Shown here piece after piece: positions 21,689 to 31,972 of a DNA stretch of 64,000 nucleotides (position 1 is its first letter; each line of letters starts with the position of its first letter). The position numbers and the translations under genes are program-made. Origin of the DNA: Vicia villosa (taxonomy: Eukaryota; Streptophyta; Magnoliopsida; Fabales; Fabaceae); NCBI RefSeq assembly GCF_029867415.1, contig NC_081184.1, positions 105,075,692-105,139,691 on the forward strand. Reading direction: 5' to 3'. The notes under the pieces are model-generated. The model was not told the DNA's origin. It did not search any database and worked only from the letters and a program-made list of their open reading frames with translations.

Positions 21689-23288
21689 AACTCTCCCCAA
21701 CTTAGAGTTTTGTTTGTCCCTAAACAAAATTACTTACCTCCAGCAAAGTTTACCGACAATCAAGCAACAAGTTTTTCAAAAAAGTTTTTCTCAAGTGGTT
21801 CAATCCGGTAACTAAGTCAAATACTCCTCTTCTACCTGCAAACTCAGAATATACACATGAAACAAACGTTGAAAGCAAATTACCTCCAGAAGTTCAAAAC
21901 ACTACACAATTGTAATTGAATCAGCACTAATCACTCTCATAAAAAAGTATGATGAATAAAAGAGGGGTTAAACACTCATCCAAACAATTAAATCAACAAG
22001 GATCCATATCATACGTTCACCAAATTGCTCGCATCAAGTCTTGTGGAATCTGAGAATCAGAAGGTCTTTCTATGGTTGTAATGTGGTTTAGATTCAAAGA
22101 AAAGAAGATAATCAAGGGTTGTTCCTAATATAGGGAAGCATCCAATTCATAACTTATTTCTTTTTCTCTAAAACTCTACTTCCTTTACCTGTCCATCTTT
22201 TTTCATTCGTAGCTTGGTTTTTCTTCTTCACTTTTTTTCAGCAACCGTTATATTCTAACGTTGTTACTTCTCTTTTTTCTCAAGCTACGACTTCTTTTAT
22301 CTTTCACCGATTACCATAAGTACTTACTCTTCTTTTGAATGTGACTCTCCCCAACTTGGAGATCAACCTGTATTCAGATTATATGAATGCTCCCCTACTT
22401 TCTAAAAAGGTCAAAGAGAAAACACATCACCAAATTTTATGGTTGATGGTCCAAAACAAAACTTTTTATTGAGATCAAACTCACCAGGTATTTCCTTGGT
22501 GCATATTATGATACTTACCTTGACCTCAGGCTCAAAGAATGGTTAGCAAAGGATCACACTCTCACAGAAGCAAATAAGTTTTTTCATTGGAATAGGCTAA
22601 AAGAACTCTCAGATTCAAACAAGTGCCTCAATCACTTTCACAGATTTCCACAAACGATGCAACAAACGGTTTAGCATGATACAAACACGTCAAAATAATT
22701 GATGGTCTCCTGCATATAGTAAACAATGGAAAGCTTTCCTCACAATGGTTAAGGCTAAGCCGATCCAACAAACAATGTACCATAAAGAACTTCTGACAGT
22801 ATTTACTAACACCTTAAGTTTCATTGCACACATTAAGAGTTTGAGTTCAAAAATTCATACCTGCTTTGTTACTTATTGAAAAAGAAAGTGAAAGTGAAAA
22901 TTTTTTGAACATTCACTTCCTACCACTTTTCATACATGTTGCTTCCTTGTTGATACTTCGCTTGAGATTCTCGCTTTGTTATGGGACTACCTACTCTAAC
23001 TGGGAGTACAAAATTAAATAAAAACAGAAAATTTGAACAATTCAAAAATAAATAGCTCCACCCCCCAAACTTGAACTAAACATTGACCTCAATGTTTCGT
23101 AACAAGTCCGAGAGGGTGACTTACAGAGAGTAACGCAATATCAATTGCTGCCTCCTAGCTTTCACCAGACGGGTTCCCTGATTATTTCCTGAAATAAAAT
23201 CAAACAAAATAAGACAAAACATTAAAAGTGTGGGTTACCTCCCACAAAGTGCTTCGTTTAACGTCGCATGGCTCGACGGTTCATGCTT
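21689..23288 (-). other. 3' non-coding region of element D with repeated PPT-like tracts
   Basis: About 1.6 kb between the ORF and the 3' LTR without any domain I recognise. The purine tract next to the LTR (minus strand AAGTTGGGGAGAGTT, 21690-21704) has relatives near 22343-22358 (CCAAGTTGGGGAGAG) and 23057-23075 (TTCAAGTTTGGGGGG). Athila-group elements usually carry long 3' regions, some with an envelope-like gene; none is visible here. Confidence 0.7.
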
Positions 23289-25943
23289 TCAAGGAACTAA
23301 AAATTGTGCATGTTGCTCCATTCCCCTGAAGAAATCTTTTAACCGTTTTCCATTAACGGTTCTCCTCTCTTTTGTCAGTGGATTCTCTACCATAATGGCA
23401 CCGTGGTCGCATATATCTTTTACTCTCAGTGGTCCAGACCATTTTGTTGTTGCTTTACCCGAGAGACGTCTTAGTTTTGAGTTGCACAGGAGTACCTCTT
23501 GTCCAACTTGGAAGTAGCTCGGAGGTTGATTTTTGTCTTCCTTGGTTGTTCCATCAGTTGTATCGATTTGGAAGATATCACTCTTGTTCTTAAGATGCTT
23601 CTTGGCCTTGAACAGATTAAATTTTACCTCTTCATCTTGCACCCTTATTTTCATGATCCCTTCATCCAGATCAATCATCATTCGAGCGGTTTTCATGAGT
23701 GGCCTTCCTAGAATCACAGGTACCTCATGATCCTCTTCCATGTCAACAACCACAAAGTCTACCGGGAAAAAGAATTTGTCTACTTTAATTAGCAGATCCT
23801 GAATCACTCCATAGGGTGAAGTGATAGACTTGTCGGCCAATTGTAAAGTCATACGAGTGGGCTTCATCACAATATTCCCTAGCTTCTTGACAATGGATAA
23901 AGGGATTAGATTGATGCTCGACCCCAGATCAATTAATCCATCGCCAGTGAAATTACCTCCAATATTTAATGGTAAGGTTACTCGCCCCGGATCGGATTCC
24001 TTTCTTGGAGTAGTTCTTTGGATTATAGCACTACATTGAGCATCAAGCACCACAGTTTCTTCATCTGTGTATCCCTTTTTCTTTGTGAGCATTTTCTTCA
24101 TAAATTTAGCATATTTGGGCATTTGCTCTAATGCTTCGGCAAATGGTATGTTTATATGGAGTTGCTTGAAGATGCTCATAAACCTGTTATATTGCCTGGC
24201 ATTGTCTGACTTTGACGGAGCGTGGGGGTATGGTAGATGTTGGCTTGGTATCACAGGATCTAATTTCTTTTTCTTAGAACTTCTTCTTTTCTCTGTCATC
24301 CCTCTTTCTTTCTTGGTCTCATCTATTTCTCTTTCAGCATCTTTGCTCATGGTGCTCACTATGATTTCATTCTCCTCATCTTCCGCAGCCTGATTATTAT
24401 CCTCTTTCTCGGTATCATTGACTTCAACTTCTTTCTCAGCACCTTTCTGACCGGTTCTAGTCACCACTGCGTTACAATGCTCTTTAGGATTATCTTGAGT
24501 GTTGGCGGAGAATGTTGCCTTTGATTGAGTGGCTGCAATTTGTTTACCCAATTGACCCACTTGAGTTTCCAGATTTTTAATTGCAGCTTCGTGGTTCTTC
24601 TGATTTGTTATTGACGTTTGAATGAACTGATTCACAGTCTCCTCCAACTTGGATTGTCCTTCTTGTTGCTGTTGTGGTGGTTGAGTGTATGGTTGAAATG
24701 CTTGTTGTTGATACCCTTGATTTGGTGGCCTTTGTTGGTACCCTTGGTTGTTGTATCTTGGTGGATAACCTTGTTGGTATGGCTGATTCTGATATTGATT
24801 CTGCCTTTGTCCTTGGTTATTATTCATGTAATTCACTTCTTCTTCTTGCACTGGTGGACAGAATCCTGTTTGATGATCTCCCTTGCACAATTCGCACCTA
24901 GCAACTTGATATGAATTCGATACCCAGTTCAGCTCCTTGATCTGTTGTGGTAATTTAGACATTTGTTGTGTCAAAAGTTCCACTTGTGAAGTTAGCAATT
25001 TGTTCTGAGCAAGTAGAGCATCACTGTTGTTCAACTCCAACATTCCGGGTTTCTTATCTCTTACCGTTCGATCATGATTGCCTTGACGGTCATTTAGAGC
25101 CATTCGCTCTATTATCTGAGTAGCTTCTTCAGGTGTTTTGGACATGAGTGAACCACCAGCTGTGGCGTCCAAAAGTGTCTTGTTTGTAGCTGTGAGACCG
25201 TTACGGAACATATGGATTTGATCAACGTCTGTAAAACCGTGTCCTTTGCACTTTCTCAACATAGCTTTATACCTTTCCCATGCTTCATTCAAAGATTCAT
25301 TACTACCTTGAGAAAAGACTGCTATTGCTGTTTTTGCTTCGAAGAATCGGTTTTGAGAGTAAAACCTTTCCAGAAATTTTTCTTCCAATGTGTTCCAATT
25401 TGTCATCACTACCTCGGGTTGATCCAGATACCAATCCTTTGCCTTAGATAGCAAAGAGTGTGGGAACAACCTCTTAAATAATGCTTCCTCATCAGCTTGA
25501 GCGACACCCGTAGTACCCGCTAACTCATAGAATCGAGTAAGATGCGTGTACGGGTCTTCATGGTCCAATCCGGCGAAAGGACTTGCACAAATCAATTGTA
25601 TGATACCGGTCTTCAGTTCTGTCGGTCGCCCGTTGGCGGCAGTTCTCGCGAACTGAGGATTGAGTCTTGGACTATTAGCACATGGACCATTAGCAGCCAT
25701 GTTGCCAACAGTAGGTTGTATAAAAACTTCCGGTTCTTCCTCCGTGAATAGTTCGTGAAAGAAGAATCCTTCTTGCGACTCGTCAATGGTTTCAAGTTGT
25801 TGTGACGATGTCGCGGTTGCGTTGTCTCTTGCTTTTGCTATGTTCGCTCTTTTTCGTGCTTTGCTATTTAACCTCCTAGCGGTCCTTTCGATCTCGGGAT
25901 CAAAAAGAAGTTGATCGCTAGAAACTTTGCTGCGCATACACAA
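23289..25943 (-). CDS. Element D Gag-protease fused to integrase C-terminal tail
   Basis: 884 codons, uninterrupted. Residues about 110-290 are the gypsy capsid (GLDHEDPYTHL segment, then the W..L...F..RF signature). C-x2-C-x3-H-x4-C zinc knuckle at about 350-362. Gln/Asn/Tyr-rich stretch 372-430. Coiled-coil-like segment 431-475. Acidic and basic linker to 560. Retropepsin-like domain about 650-770 with I-D-L-G-S-S at 671-676 (Athila elements usually have DLGAS) and I-L-G-R-P at 744-748. From about 805 the sequence becomes a typical integrase C-terminal tail (V-G-Q-E-V-L-L, then W-S-G-P, ending V-N-G-K-R-L-K). RT, RNase H and the integrase zinc and core domains are absent, yet the frame is continuous across the join. 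Start ATG 25943 is the first after the PBS. Confidence 0.92.
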   Translation of the reverse strand: MCMRSKVSSDQLLFDPEIERTARRLNSKARKRANIAKARDNATATSSQQLETIDESQEGFFFHELFTEEEPEVFIQPTVGNMAANGPCANSPRLNPQFARTAANGRPTELKTGIIQLICASPFAGLDHEDPYTHLTRFYELAGTTGVAQADEEALFKRLFPHSLLSKAKDWYLDQPEVVMTNWNTLEEKFLERFYSQNRFFEAKTAIAVFSQGSNESLNEAWERYKAMLRKCKGHGFTDVDQIHMFRNGLTATNKTLLDATAGGSLMSKTPEEATQIIERMALNDRQGNHDRTVRDKKPGMLELNNSDALLAQNKLLTSQVELLTQQMSKLPQQIKELNWVSNSYQVARCELCKGDHQTGFCPPVQEEEVNYMNNNQGQRQNQYQNQPYQQGYPPRYNNQGYQQRPPNQGYQQQAFQPYTQPPQQQQEGQSKLEETVNQFIQTSITNQKNHEAAIKNLETQVGQLGKQIAATQSKATFSANTQDNPKEHCNAVVTRTGQKGAEKEVEVNDTEKEDNNQAAEDEENEIIVSTMSKDAEREIDETKKERGMTEKRRSSKKKKLDPVIPSQHLPYPHAPSKSDNARQYNRFMSIFKQLHINIPFAEALEQMPKYAKFMKKMLTKKKGYTDEETVVLDAQCSAIIQRTTPRKESDPGRVTLPLNIGGNFTGDGLIDLGSSINLIPLSIVKKLGNIVMKPTRMTLQLADKSITSPYGVIQDLLIKVDKFFFPVDFVVVDMEEDHEVPVILGRPLMKTARMMIDLDEGIMKIRVQDEEVKFNLFKAKKHLKNKSDIFQIDTTDGTTKEDKNQPPSYFQVGQEVLLCNSKLRRLSGKATTKWSGPLRVKDICDHGAIMVENPLTKERRTVNGKRLKDFFRGMEQHAQFLVP

Positions 25944-26043
25944 TCTTCTGCAAAACTAGCAAACACGTGAAACAACCAAATAGAGAAAATAAAAATTAAA
26001 ACTCAAAATAAGAACTATTGCAATGCATGCAATATTGACACCA

Positions 26044-26062
26044 ATCCCCGGCAACGGCGCCA
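26044..26062 (-). other. Primer-binding site of D
   Basis: Minus strand TGGCGCCGTTGCCGGGGAT, the site typical of Athila gypsy elements, three bases from the 5' LTR. Confidence 0.93.
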
Positions 26063-26065
26063 ATT

Positions 26066-27238
26066 TGTTGAAAGTATTTGTGGGTAAATATTTTCGGTAA
26101 TATATCGTATCCACAGGGATTGGTTAATATCACTGCCGTTCTATAGTTGTTTATTTTGAGTTAAGAAATTTGGTTTGGTTTGTTTTATACTAATAATAAT
26201 ATCAAAAGCAAATAATAAAATAAAAGCAAGTAAAGGACTTTGTGTTAACAATTAAAGAAAGATGTTGAGTCTTTAGGGTTCATCAACCTAATCCTATACA
26301 ATTATCAATTAATTCTCAATAGAACAATCCTTTGAATCATTATCTTCACTTATCCTCAAATAAGATTCCATGTCTGCAAATCAAATTAGATAACTTTTAC
26401 CGGTATGAGATTCGATCTCTCCAAATCACAATAACGATAATAGTAATTAAGAACGATAATTATGAAAACCCAATTACAATTCCATCTCTGCAAATTGCAA
26501 TTGAATCAATATAGTAACCTAGGGCAAAAGTTAAATCCTTTCTTTCGATCAAAGATTCAACAATGATGTAAATTAAAAGCAAGGTTTCTTATTGATAATA
26601 AATTCAAACAATTGTTCACAGGAATTAATCAATGTTAATGTATATTCATAGGTTAACTACTACCTTAGACTCAACAAGAGGGATTTAGCTCTCCGTAGAC
26701 ATGAAGAACATACAAGAATCAATGGAGGAATTCATCTTCATCAATAGAATGTCTTCGATTGGTAAAGAATCCACCTTCAATTGTTGTTCTCAGCTTCAAA
26801 ATCAGATAGCTCTCCTAATTTCGCTCCCACAAAGTATCCCCTACCACTTGGAAAACTAGGGCTTTAAAACAGAACTTTTGGGCTTTTAACGCCGAGGCCG
26901 CGGCGCGGCAACGGGCTGGCGCGGCGCGCCCCTCAAACAGAAGTATTTTCGCGGCGCGCCTAGGAACTCTCGCGGCGCGCCCTTTGTACTTTCCATCTTT
27001 TTCTTCAGCCTTTGAGACTTCCAGCTTTCTTTCCTCCTCATGTTCTTCTTAAGTTCTTATTCAGCTCAAAACCTGCAACAATAACACCCACAAGTGATTC
27101 GATTTGCTTTACGCACGAACTAAACTTATTCAGTTCAATTCTTAATAAAAACCTATGGATTCATCACATTTTTGCATTGGTTTAGAGAAGAAATCACTTA
27201 TATTAACACATGAATTTACCATTAATTTACTCCTAACA
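26066..27238 (-). repeat. 5' LTR of element D
   Basis: 1173 bp, the partner of 20516-21688, followed by the CAATG duplication at 27239-27243. Carries the same GC-rich block at 26891-26981. Confidence 0.96.
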
Positions 27239-27243
27239 CAATG

Positions 27244-27944
27244 ATAGCATCGAATGCTAGATGCTTCTCCGCTGTAAGACTTCGACTGGCTTTTGCCCTT
27301 CTTCTTGTCGAACTTACCATCCTTTCGCAAGAATTTTCCTTTAGCGGCCAAGCCTTCACCAACAGTCGAAGTTTTTTCTCCTTTCATTCATTCAAGTCCT
27401 TAGAATACAAGGCTGATTGAACTTCTTCAAACGTCAGGGACTCCCTTCCATACAAGAGAGATTCTTTGAAGTGAGCACGTGATCGAGGCAAAGAACACAA
27501 TAGTAACAGCGCTTGATCTTCATCATCGATCTTCACATCACTATTTTCAAGATCAAGAATCATCTTGTTGAACATATCCAACTGCTCAGCCAACACTTTA
27601 TCTTCAATCATCTTGAATGAATACAAAGCTTGCTTCAGGTAGAGTCGATTTACCAGCGATTTGGTCATATACAAACTTTCAAGTTTCACCCATAACCCTG
27701 ATGCCGTCGTCTCCTTTGATACCTGCCGGAGAACCTTATCACCAAGGCTCAACAAAATTGCGCTGTGTGCTTTCTCGATCATATTCGTCTTCTCCGTTGC
27801 CGTCAATTTTGCATTCATGGCTGCCTCTCCCTTCAAAGCTTCAAAGCAACACTGCTGTACCAGTAGTGCTTTCATCTTTAAGCGCCAAAGACCGAAATCA
27901 TTCACTCCGGTGAACTTTTCAATCTCATACTTTGTTGAAGGCAT
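27244..27944 (-). pseudogene. gag: Element C gag, frameshifted and split by D
   Basis: The start ATG is taken at 27942-27944, in the context MPSTKYEIEKFTG typical of TNT1-like gag; the upstream GTG-started codons overlap the primer site. The capsid domain follows to about 27400. A 4-bp duplication around 27378-27390 puts a premature stop at 27384. After this shift the basic region and the first half of the zinc knuckle (R-C-Y-H-C) are in another frame. That frame is the same as pol once D and one target duplication are removed. D splits the knuckle between its second Cys and the His. Confidence 0.9.
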
Positions 27945-27969
27945 CTTCTCCACGCTCACCGCACCAATT

Positions 27970-28405
27970 TGTTGTGAAAAACGATGTCAAGAACAAAATA
28001 TAATAGGAATTAGGGAAGATAAGAAGAACACAAGAATTGGTTATAACTGCTATTCTTTTACTTTCTCTTAAAACAAGATTATAAGTTTACAAGAATAACA
28101 AATAACCTCTCTCACCCTAAATTAGGATTTGCAACTTATCCAATGATGAGAGACTAGTATGTTATTTATAGTAAAACCTAACATACTAACTAATGGGCTT
28201 TTTCCACTAGGCCCATTACACAAGCCAACTTAATAAAAAAGCTAACTTAACAAATTAGGGTTTAAACACTAAAACCTAATTTAACATGCTAACAACTCTA
28301 GCATCTTCGAAACAAGCATGTGAACAACCTTCGACTTCATGCTTAATCCTGTCGAACCAACAAGCTACCCTTTGACCATACTAGAGTTCGATCCAATATC
28401 TCACA
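27970..28405 (-). repeat. 5' LTR of element C
   Basis: 436 bp, about 15 differences from 16786-17221. TATA-like site on the minus strand near 28162-28171. The adjoining internal sequence on the minus strand, TGGTGCGGTGAGCG (27953-27966), is where a PBS should be, but I cannot assign its tRNA. Confidence 0.93.
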
Positions 28406-28410
28406 AAGGC

Positions 28411-28554
28411 CATAAGAGTGCTTCTCGCCTTAAAGTGGATCTTAAGAGCATGTTCTTGAATAGTTACATCTAAGAGGAAGTGTATGTTAATCAACCTCCC
28501 GATTTTTTAAACTCTTTTTTTCTTGATCATGTCTTTAAGTTGATACATGCTCTC
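28411..28554 (+). pseudogene. pol: Element E RT, third piece
   Basis: Starts right after the AAGGC duplication of C. The plus strand keeps the RT segment corresponding to [24 protein letters not shown] and DHVFKL of copia, with substitutions and a stop. It ends at the LTR of element F. Confidence 0.85.
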
Positions 28555-29641
28555 TGATCCGCTGTCGCGCGCGGATCAAAAACAAGTATTTTTGAAAACG
28601 TAATATAGCGACAATGACTCGAGTCGTATCACAAGGATTCTTGTTTTGTTATTAACTAAAAATCTAATTGGGGGGTTTGTGGTTTTAGATCGATTTATGA
28701 ACAATAGATCAAATAAGTGATTAAAATAAGTGATTATAAAAATAAACTAAAACGACAATTCTACTGATTCGGTTACCGACTTATCATTGGTTCAATAAAC
28801 TTCAATCCCCTAAGCGGATTCTATTCCCTTACCGATTACAACACCAATTAACAAGCGAAATTGACATTATAAGGTTTCATTCCTATTTTCCGAAGAAAGC
28901 AAACGGATTAAGCACAATCACGAATTAAGCAAACGTGATTCTAACATACACACTTTAACGATTAAGCAGCGATAAAGTACGATAAAAGTCAAGGAACATA
29001 AATCAATCGGTATAAATCAATAATATTCTATATAACTCGAATTAAGCAAACAAGACATATATAGATTAATATCGAAAGGGAAAAGAAATTGAATTAAAGA
29101 TTAAAAACCTCAAAGTATTGGAAACCGTAACCAGCAGAAATTGCCTTCGGGGATTAGTTCCTCATCATTCGTACAAAGATTTCAAAATTATTTTGTGAAA
29201 AGTAAAAAGTGACAATGAACACTACGGCCAGACCTAGGTACTAGAGAGAAACAAGAATTCGGGTCATAACCCAACTGGGTCAAACAGACATAACCCAGGC
29301 CCAAAAGTAACGATAAAAAACTAAATAAAACTAATGTTGCAGCTTCAAACGAAATTCTTGAAAATATGCGCCCCGAATCTGACTTCCACTCACACACGAA
29401 AGTTGTAGCTCTTTCTCTTAACTTTCCCGCGATTATTAGAACGCGTCAATCGAATTCTCGGAACTCTAGTTATGACCGTTTTAGTGCAGACTGCTAGTGC
29501 TGAAAATAAAGTGCGAAAATGAAATTAAACAAAAAATAAACTAAATTAGAAAAACATTATAAAATATAAAAATAAGTAAAGCAAACCAAAAAAATGCCTA
29601 AGTATAAACATAAAGGAACGTGCATCAAAATGCACTGATCA
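28555..29641 (-). repeat. Single 3' LTR of element F
   Basis: 1087 bp, with plus strand TGATCCGCTGTCGCGCGCGG at one end and GTGCACTGATCA at the other, TG...CA. The purine tract next to it fixes its identity as the 3' LTR. There is no partner copy in the window, so its age cannot be judged. Confidence 0.8.
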
Positions 29642-29656
29642 AATTCCCCCACACTT

Positions 29657-30612
29657 GAACTTTTGCACTCCGAGCAAAATAAAATCAAACACAAGAAACA
29701 CACAGCATCAGTTACGCATTTCAGGCTACAAACTCTTCTTCGGTTAAGATTGCATTGATAGGTACTAATCTTGCACACTAAGGATATTGTAAGAACACTA
29801 CTTCGCAATTGTGCAGTCATACGTCTCCTACATATACAAATCAATCTGAATCATGTTATTATGCCTAAGCCTAACTTACTCATCCTCCTCTCTTTCATTC
29901 TGGTGCAATCACATTAAGCCCGTTATCTCCTCACACTCATAGTAAGGCTACCGGTTAGTGACTCTGATCGTTTTTGCATGGGGTTCTGGTACCTAAGTGG
30001 TATAACCCTTTGCTTACCCAATTGTAGTTGTGGGGGATCGAACCGTAATCCGCCCTACCAAGTTCAGCACCAGAAAGCTCTAAACCAACTAACAACAGGT
30101 CTTGAAATAATTTTTTTGTAGGTTCTATAATCGTTGGGTTAAATGACCGGGTGAGGGTCACCAAACTTAGAAGGTGCATTCCCTTTTTTTTCTTTCAAAT
30201 AAAACTTGGATCACTCACTTATTTTCATCGGCTTCCTTATGTAGAGCATGTGTGTGATGGTGCCGACAGCAAAGATAAACTACTCAAGAGAAGAATGAGA
30301 ATTCAAGGTTATGTCATAATAAGTATTCAAATTAACTTCCATATGCAGGAGACTTACGGTGTTAAGACGATACCGATCTTGTGAACTCTTCCCAAGTCTC
30401 CACTACTAACCACAAATTAATCTATAGCCTAAAACTTTCAAAAAGATTCTTTTTTTTAAGAACTGAAAACAAAACAAAAACAAACAAAAAATTGAAAGAA
30501 AACAAAAAAAATAAATGATTCCCTCCCCCACACTTAAGACATACATTGTCCTCAATGAAAAGACATAAATATTAAAGTAAGAGGGAGAGAAAGGAAAGAA
30601 CACACCGAGTAG
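29657..30612 (-). other. 3' non-coding region of F with a tRNA-like segment
   Basis: No domain recognised. On the minus strand near 30020-30075 a segment reads TTGGTAGGGCGGATTACGG followed by the B-box-like GGTTCGATCCC. Another purine tract (minus strand AAGTGTGGGGGAGGG) lies at about 30522-30536, close to the end of the coding remnants. Confidence 0.6.
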
Positions 30613-31749
30613 TCAAGGAGGATAGGTGATCACACAAGCAACCTTTTCTAGTGAGGGATCTTCTACATTCTCTTCTTTCAAAGTGGGACTCTCATGGAGT
30701 AGCTTTGGGTAATGTCCATTGAACTTGAAATTTTTATCAGTGCCTTCGCCTTTTATTCCAGGATCAAAGAAGAATCTTCGATAAATAAAAGTGTTGAATG
30801 GACACATAATCTTTTCCACAACACTAAAGATCAAAAGATTGAGGGGCTGCCTCCCTACTTTTGTTTCATATTCCCCTTCAATTGAGACCCTATGCAAAAT
30901 CATGGACATGCTAATATCGGAAATGTCGGCCAATGTCCATCAAATCGCCTTCTTATGCTTCTTCAAAACCTGCAAAAGCTTATTTTCTTGATCAAAATCA
31001 AGGTTAGAAGAAATTATTACCGGGATTTTTTCATTACTCTCTAAATAAGCGTATTTCAAATTTTCAGGAAGTTGCTTCAGCTCTTGGGAATGTGGTTGTT
31101 CGATGGATGATTTGTACCGGGCAGCCGGGGTGTCTAGAGCTTCATCTACATGAACAAATTCATTTGCAACCTCATCTGCAGTAAGAATATCATTTTGCAA
31201 GGCAAGCTCAATTTTAGCACAAACAGAGCAAATTTTAGTGTCAATACAAACATCTCAAGAGTAAACATCATCAAAACCAGACAATGATGGAAAATCACCT
31301 GCAAACAAATCAGTACAAGTATCCTTAACATTTTCAGAAAGTAACTCTATTTGAAAAGCAGATTGCTCTTCAAAGGGTTGTTGGTTTGATCCTTGAGCTT
31401 GCTGCATGGCATTCATCAAAGTGGCAAGATGTCCAATCTGTGTTTGCAAAGTCTGAAGAGTAGAATCTATTTGTTGTTGATACTGAAGATTATTTGCAGT
31501 CATTTGTTTGACAATATCCTCTAGTGAAGGTTCGGAAGGTGCAGAGCACACAACCTGAAATTCCTTCAGATGCTTATGCGGATCCTCACCTGCAAACCCA
31601 TTAAACCTAGGCAACAAATGTGTTAAACCATATTCCAATTCAAAAGGTGCATCAGCCGCAGTATAGTCAATACATAAACCATTATAGTTCACATTAGGGA
31701 CAACCAACTGCGTCAAAGTTCTTTGTTCAGCCATGGTTTCAACAAACAC
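30613..31749 (-). pseudogene. Element F gag/RT/integrase-tail mosaic
   Basis: Three open stretches share one frame. Stretch 31255-31749 is gag: the F-A-G-E-D-P-H-K-H-L segment is followed directly by a C-terminal coiled-coil-like part, so the capsid core is missing. Stretch 30940-31200 is the segment just before and at the start of RT (L-P-E-N-L-K-Y-A-Y, then P-V-I-I-S-S). Stretch 30613-30933 holds short RT pieces (A-D-I-S-D-I-S and M-C-P-F-N-T-F-I-Y-R-R) and then an integrase C-terminal tail (F-K-F-N-G-H). Stops at 31255 and 30940 separate them. The protease core, most of RT, RNase H and the integrase core are absent. Confidence 0.78.
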
Positions 31750-31972
31750 AAAAATACCAATTATGTCTCATATAGGCAGAAACAAATAGAAAGAAAGAAA
31801 ACGATTAAAATAAATTTAGAAAAATATAAAAACACGAAATTTAATCTAATTAATTCAAATACGAAATTTAGGAATTTTTTTGGAATTTTCCGAAACTATG
31901 AAAACAGTAAAAAATTCATAAAAAATAGAAAAACAAAGAATTTGCGATTTTGAGGGTCAAATTTCTTTAGAA
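31750..31972. other. 5' leader remnant of F up to the E junction
   Basis: AT-rich, no PBS and no LTR. The sequence resumes as element E at TATAGGTTTAAAACAAGCCC (31973), where one extra A relative to the expected codons is present. Confidence 0.6.

Larger units (their letters stand above)
20516..27238 (-). mobile_element. Element D: Athila-type gypsy derivative lacking RT, RNase H and integrase core
   Basis: 6723 bp, minus strand: 5' LTR 26066-27238, PBS, one 884-codon frame (23289-25943), a 1.6-kb non-coding 3' region, PPT, 3' LTR 20516-21688. Perfect CAATG duplications flank it. The LTRs are 1173 bp each and differ at five positions by eye. The PBS matches the type used by Athila elements. 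The single frame encodes gag and protease, then passes straight into an integrase C-terminal tail. It must rely on another element for reverse transcription and integration. Confidence 0.95.
16786..28405 (-). mobile_element. Element C: TNT1/Tork-like Ty1/copia, split by element D
   Basis: Minus strand: 5' LTR 27970-28405, gag 27944 down to 27244, then element D, then pol 20515 down to about 17264, PPT, 3' LTR 16786-17221. Target duplication AAGGC at 16781-16785 and 28406-28410. The LTRs are 436 bp each and differ at about 15 positions by eye, so C is the oldest datable insertion in the nest. Pol keeps one frame but carries several in-frame stops, so C is not autonomous now. Confidence 0.95.
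28555..31972 (-). mobile_element. Element F: deleted Athila/Tat-type gypsy with one LTR
   Basis: 3' LTR at 28555-29641, PPT at about 29643-29656 (minus strand AAGTGTGGGGGAATT), a non-coding 3' region, and remnants of integrase tail, RT and gag. No 5' LTR or PBS lies between gag (31749) and the resumption of element E at about 31973. F is inserted in the RT coding sequence of E between the codons for A-L and Y-G-L-K-Q. No target duplication is visible: CTCTC on the left, CTATTT on the right. Confidence 0.82.

Noticed and set aside
24067..25451. Plus-strand Leu-rich or Val-rich frames at 24067-24393, 24618-24914 and 25212-25451 that look like membrane proteins
   Set aside because: They are complements of the Gln/Asn/Lys-rich Gag frame of element D; the hydrophobicity is a by-product.
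29955..30179. Minus-strand frame of 74 codons
   Set aside because: Lies in the 3' non-coding region of F over the tRNA-like segment; no domain and no coding context.
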